NCBI GenBank assembly: GCA_022606425.2 | Contig: JAHDVF020001503.1 | Location: 248,001 to 312,000 of the forward strand | Direction: 5' to 3' | From: Lepidostoma basale | Taxonomy: Eukaryota > Arthropoda > Insecta > Trichoptera > Lepidostomatidae | DNA length: 64,000 nt | Shown here: positions 45,801-51,800 of the stretch, one piece after another | How the letters are laid out: each line of letters opens with the position of its first letter | How positions within the stretch are numbered: the stretch's first letter is position 1 | The notes under the pieces: generated by a model | The model's input: the letters and a program-made list of their open reading frames with translations, nothing else | Databases searched by the model: none | Told to the model about the DNA's origin: nothing | Program-made: the position numbers and the translations under genes

Positions 45801-48800
45801 CCATCATTCGCACCGCATTCACTTCTTATGTTTTCATTCGACACTCTATCATACACAGAGTATCTACACATTCGTCTAAGAGATCTAATTTCTACTGCAT
45901 TTATTCTACTTTCATCCTTCTTTTGCCAGTTCCATGCATCGCTTCCATACATAAGGGTCGGTAGAAGAACACCATCATACAAAAACGTCAAGACTTTTGC
46001 ATCAACCCAATAGAATGGCGTTCGAACTTTACTGAAAAGAAAAATAAGAAATTGTATTATTACCGTGAATGACAGGTCCATGTTGATCGAGTCGAGGGTT
46101 CCAGCCTGGGCATGCAGTCTTTGGAGCTGTCTCTCTAGGGCGTTCGCCTCCTGGGCCTTGGTGAGCGACTGGAAAATAATTAATACATCCAAATTTATTA
46201 TTTTTCTTTCAACTATCATTAGACTGCTCTCCCCACCGGCCCAATGCTGGCGCTGTCTGAGATGGTTAGTTAGAAAGTTTCAATCCTTGGATTGGTTTGC
46301 AGCAACTTCTTCTATTCTTCTCTTCCATTCTTCCCTGTCTTGTGCGGCTCTTTTGAAATGTGCATATGTCGGGGTTAAATGCATAACCCATATGAGCGGA
46401 CTTCGACTGTTGAATCAGCATATTTCATAACTAACTAACTAACTTACCATCACGCCGTCTCCCCGGAGGGGTAGGCAGAAAGAATGGAACGCCACACTGT
46501 TCTGTCCTGACATACTACGTCTCTCGCTTCCTCTACATTCATACATCTTGTCATGCACGCACGTCGATTTTTCCGACTCCTCACGTGACCGACATTCAAT
46601 ATTTGATTGATTTGATCGTGCCACGTTTTCCTCGGCCTTCCTCTATTTCTAGCTCCGTTCACGCCGTTTACATATACCTTCTTTACCATTCTGTCTTCAC
46701 TCATTCTTTCCATGTGTCCAAACCATCTTAATGACCCTTTCCTTATTTTGTTCATAACACTTTCATTCGCACCACATTCACTTCTTATACTTGCATTTGT
46801 CACTCTATCATAAACAGATTTGCACACATTCGTCTTAGAGATCTCATTTCTACTGCATTTATTCTACTTTCATCCTTCTTTTGCCAGTTACATGCTTCAC
46901 TTCCATACATAAGGGTCGGCACAAGAACACCATTGTGCACTGCCATCTTAGCTTTTTTGGATAGGCTTTTGTTTGCGATGACAACTTTAAGTGCACCATT
47001 TATTCTGTTGCCTGTCCCAACCCTTCTTTCAACATCCTTCTCCACCCTCCCATCCTTTGTAAACATACTTCCTAAATAAACAAATTCATCCACTTGTTCC
47101 AGATTTTCACCGTTTACACTAATGTTGCAGACTGTCATGACCTGTCATTTCAGCATATTTCATGATGAAATATATTACACGAATAACCGAAAACGCCTGA
47201 CTTAGGACCTACTTATCAAAAGTGATGAATCGAGGCCCAGATTTATTCACACAGGTCACTAGAGAAGAGCATCGTGTGAAAAGGGAAGCAAAGCATATAA
47301 AAGCGGTACATCCGACTACCATGGACAGTATTTCTTCTTGCGACTTCTAACCGACACGAGTCTACGCCGACAAGTCTACGTACAAAGAACCCCTGACTCT
47401 CCCACCGAGCTACGCTATTGTCTGCACTGCTACGCCACGTAACTTCTGACGAGTCTTCGCTCCAGCCGACCGACGCTACTGCCCAGCGAGCCATCAGCCC
47501 CAGCTGCTATCGACGTCCAGGCGCACGCTCCATCACGTGTACCTAATACTGTTAACGTATGATTACTTGTGACCTGCAATAAACGCTGAAACCTCCACTG
47601 CTTTAAACTCTCACCACATACCCCAAACATATGATGAGCAGCGCAGGTCTACCAACAGGTCCTCCAGGTACTCTCGGCGTGGGCGTCCCCTAGAGTTTGT
47701 CCCCTCGGTCATACCCTCCATTATGGCATGCAAGAGGCCTTCTTGACGTATTACATGGCCGATCCATCTTGCACGCCTTTCGGACAAGGTTCTGAGCAGG
47801 TGCCTTCCTCCTTCGATTCCTTGAAGAACTTCCTCATTCGTGATGTGATCTCTCCAGGAAATTCCTAATAGTATTCTATAGGACCACATCTCAAAAGCCT
47901 CCAGTCTCCGCTTATCTCTATCGGATAGGCACCATGTCTCGCAGCCGTACATCAAGACACTCCATACATAGGTCTTGATGAGGAGTATTCTCAGTTTTAG
48001 GTCTATATTATTTGATTCTATTATTTTCCACCTTTTATAAAATTAAATGCAAGCCTAGCCTGATGTATACGGCTGTCGACCTCGCTCTTAGACCGACCGT
48101 CCCATGTTATTTTGCTCCCGAGGTAGACAAACTCCTTGGTGTTCTTTAGTGGAATTCCTGACATCACTACTCTCATCTGATGTTGCGTTAGGCCTACAGT
48201 CAGCAGCTTTGTTTTGTCTTGTTGTCTGAGATATCCATCATTAAATAAGATGCTGATCTCCTTACCTTAGCAGGGTCGTAAACGGCTTCATTTTTGGCTG
48301 GCTGGAGACCAAGGAGACCTTCCGCTTCTTGGGGCTGCCTCAACGAGCAAGATTCCTCTATCAGGGCCAATATTTTCGTTTCCATGTGTTTCACTTTTTC
48401 CTCCACACTAGAAAAAAGAAATACAAACCAAAATTAGAATCTATGAAAGAGCTGAAAGGGTTGGATGCAGGTGCCAAAATGAGCGGAGTGTCAGTAAGCT
48501 GTCTCTTGTATGCGGATGACGCTGTCCTACTTGCAGACAACGAGCATGAACTACAAGTCCTGGTGAATTGTATGTATGAGGTATGCATGCGAAATGATCT
48601 GATGATGAATGTTAATAAGTCCAAGTAGATGAGTTTGTGTATTTGGGTAGTATGTTTACAGTGGAGAGGGATATTGAAAGAAGGGTTGGGGCAGGCAACA
48701 GAGTGAATGGTGCACTTAAAGTTGTCATCGCAAACAAAAGCATATCCAAAAAAGCTAGTATGGCAGTGCACAATTGTGTTCTCGCACCGACCCTAAAGTA

Positions 48801-51800
48801 TGGAAGCGAAGCATGGAACTGGCAAAAGAAGGATGAAAGTAGAATAAATGCAGTAGAAATGAGATCTCTTAGACGAATGTGTGATACTCTGTGTATGATA
48901 GAGTGTCGAATGAAAATATAAGAAGTGAATGCGGTGTGAATGATGGTGTTATGAACAAAATAACGAAAGTATCATTAAGATGGTTTGGATACATGGAAAG
49001 AATGAATGAAGAAAGAATGGTAAAAAATTATATGTTAACGATGTAAATGGAACCAGAAACAGAGGAAGACCGAGGAAAACGTGACACGATCAAATAAATG
49101 AAATATTGAATGTCAGCCACGTGAGGAGTCGTGTGCATGACACGATGTATGAATGTTGAGGAAGTGAGAGAAATATGTCACGAAAGAAAAGCGTGGCAGT
49201 CCATTCTTTCTGCCTACCCCTTTGGAGAGACAGCGAGATGGTTAGTTAGTTAATTTTACTTACGATGCAATCATCTGCCTTACATTTCTCGCTTATTTCG
49301 TCCTTCGGTATTCTATCATCCTTACTCTCATCTTTTTTTGCCAGCTTCACTTCCATACATAAGGGTTCAAATCAAATCAAACCAGTTTATTTTCTCAAAA
49401 GATATCACAAACAATTATTATATTATAGTTTAAGACATCTATTGAGAACAGGAAAAACATAATAAATATATAATACCAGGAACGCATGAGAGATGGTTCG
49501 ACATTAGGGATACAAGATACTCTCCATAGTCAAGAGTTTTGTATTCTAAACGTACTTTCACGAATATGAAAGACATCGATCTCCGAAGGGATCATGTTCA
49601 GCAGTTTGATTGCTCTGGCATCACCAGAAACAGGTTGGTTCTGCATGCTGGGAGATAAAACAGTCTGTGCTGACGCTGTCGAAGATAACCATCCGGAACA
49701 TAAAGATGGATAGCCTCCAAGATGACGGAATTCTCAAAGAATCCCCTGATAAGTCTGAAGAAATGGGTAAGTGTGCACCCATCCCTTCTTATCTGTAAAC
49801 TATTGGTCCCCAGCATGCCCAAGAGGAATGCAGTGGGATAAAGCCACGGATAGCTACCAAACTCCCTCATGTAGAGATATCTCAGAAATCTTTTCTGAAC
49901 CCTCTCTAACATGAGCGAGTATCTCGCCTCGTGGGGACTCCATATCACCGAGCCACACTCGAGCCGACTCCGGACCAATGAGTTATACAAAATTCGCAGA
50001 ACATAGGGATTCTTGAAAACTCTACCAGTTCGGAGAATAAATCCCAACATTTTCCGTGCAACTCCACATATTCTCTCGATGTGAATATTGAAAGTCAACC
50101 TACTTTCATAAACGATACCAAGAACCACACTAGAACTCCATTATGTACTGCCATCTTTGCTTTAATTGAAATATTTGTATTTGCAGTGATGACTATGAGA
50201 GCATCATTAATTTTGTTCCCAGCACCAACCTACGTATATTTTATTCAAATATGAATAAACTACACTCACGTATCCTGCGTGGGTGTGACCAGGGGCGGAG
50301 CAGGCGGTCTCCCCGTGCCAGGGGCGGCGCCGCTGTAGCCGGCCGCGCGCATCGCGGTCAGGGGTCGCGCACCCGTCTGCAGGCGGGCCGCCGTGCCCAG
50401 ACGGCCCGTTCCCAGACGGCCAGCGTACGAGGTACCGATGCCGGTTCGACCGGCCTAAATAATACAAAACAAATTCATTACGTATCAAGGCTAGAGAAGC
50501 GTGTCAGGATGGAAGAGTGTGGTGGTCCATCGTCTCTGCCTATTGTGTTAGAAGTGACAGTGCATTACACGCTGTATGAATGTAAGGCTAGAGAAGTGTA
50601 TCAGGATGGAAGAGTGTGGCGGTCCATCTTCTCTGCCTATTGTGTTAGAAGCGACAGTGCACAACACGCTGTATGAATGTGAAGGCTAGAGAAGCGTGTC
50701 AGGATGGAAGAGTGTGGCGGTCCATCGTCTCTGCCTATTGTGTTAGAAGCGACAGTGCATGACACGCTGTATGAATGTGAAGGCTAGAGAAGCGTGTCAG
50801 GATGGAAGAGTGTGGAGGTCCACCGTCTCTGCCTATTGTGTTAGAAGTGACAGTGCATGACACGCTGTATGAATGTGAAGGCTAGAGAAGCGTGTCAGGA
50901 TGGAAGAGTGTGGAGGTCCATCTTCTATGCCTATTGTGTTAGAAGCGACAGTGCACGACACGCTGTATGAATGTGAAGGCTAGAGAAACGTGTCAGGATG
51001 GAAGAGTGTGGCGGTCCATCGTCTCTGCCTATTGTGTTAGAAGCGACAGTGCATGACACGCTGTATGAATGTGAAGGCTAGAGAAGCGTGTCAGGATGGA
51101 AGAGTGTGGCGGTCCATCGTCTCTGCCTATTGTGTTAGAAGCGACAGTGCACGACACGCTGTATGAATGTGAAGGCTAGAGAACGTGTCAGGATGGAAGA
51201 GTGTGGCGGTCCATCGTCTCTGCCTATTGTGTTAGAAGCGACAGTGCACACCGCACTGTATGAATGTGAAGGCTAGAGAAGCGTGTCAGGATGGAAGAGT
51301 GTGGCGGTCCATCGTCTCTGCCTATTGTGTTAGAAGCGACAGTGCATGACACGCTGTATGAACGTGAAGGCGAGAGAAGCGTGTCAGTATGGAAGAGTGT
51401 GGCGATCCACCGTCTCTGCCTATTGTGTTAGAATCAACAGTGCATGACACGCTGTATGAATGTAAGGCTAGAGAAGTGTATCAGGATGGAAGAGTGTGGC
51501 GGTCCATCGTCTCTGCTTATTGTGTTAGAAGCGACAGTGAATGACACGCCGTATAAATGCGAAGGCTAGAGAAGCATGTCAGGATAGAATAGTGTAGTAT
51601 TCCACCGTCTCTGCCTATTGTGTTAGAAGCGGTGCATAACGCGCTGTATGAATGTGAAGGCTATAGAAGCGTGTCAGGATGGAAGAGTGAGGCGGTATGG
51701 CATGATTAAAAATGTATAAATCTTACATAAGCTGTTTTCTTTCCTATTGGGGTAGTCTGGAGGGCTTCCTGAAAGCCGAGGTCCTGGTGGAAGGTCCTAG

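Larger units (their letters stand above)
46367..47627 (+). mobile_element. Solo LTR (about 526 bp without its own insertion)
   Basis: Begins tgtcggggtt and ends ataccccaaa, with cata duplicated at 46363-46366 and 47628-47631. Contains a TATA box and AATAAA in the order expected of an LTR. No internal retrotransposon region remains. LINE-A is inserted in it. Confidence 0.75.
46265..48022 (-). mobile_element. LINE-I copy, split by a solo LTR
   Basis: 46265-46366 and 47628-48022 join seamlessly in LINE-I (aaatgtgcata/tgatgagcagc). Encodes YGCETWCLSDRDKRRLEAFE, WSYRILLGISWRDHITNEEV, ERRARWIGHVIRQEGLLHAI and GRPRREYLEDLLVDLRC. Confidence 0.88.

Noticed and set aside
45014..45975. Head-to-head or twin-primed LINE-A
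   Set aside because: The two minus pieces are contiguous around the plus copy with an 11-bp duplication, so this is a nested insertion.
50487..51700. CRISPR array
   Set aside because: No short repeat-spacer alternation; the whole 98-bp unit repeats with homogeneous drift, in a eukaryotic intron.
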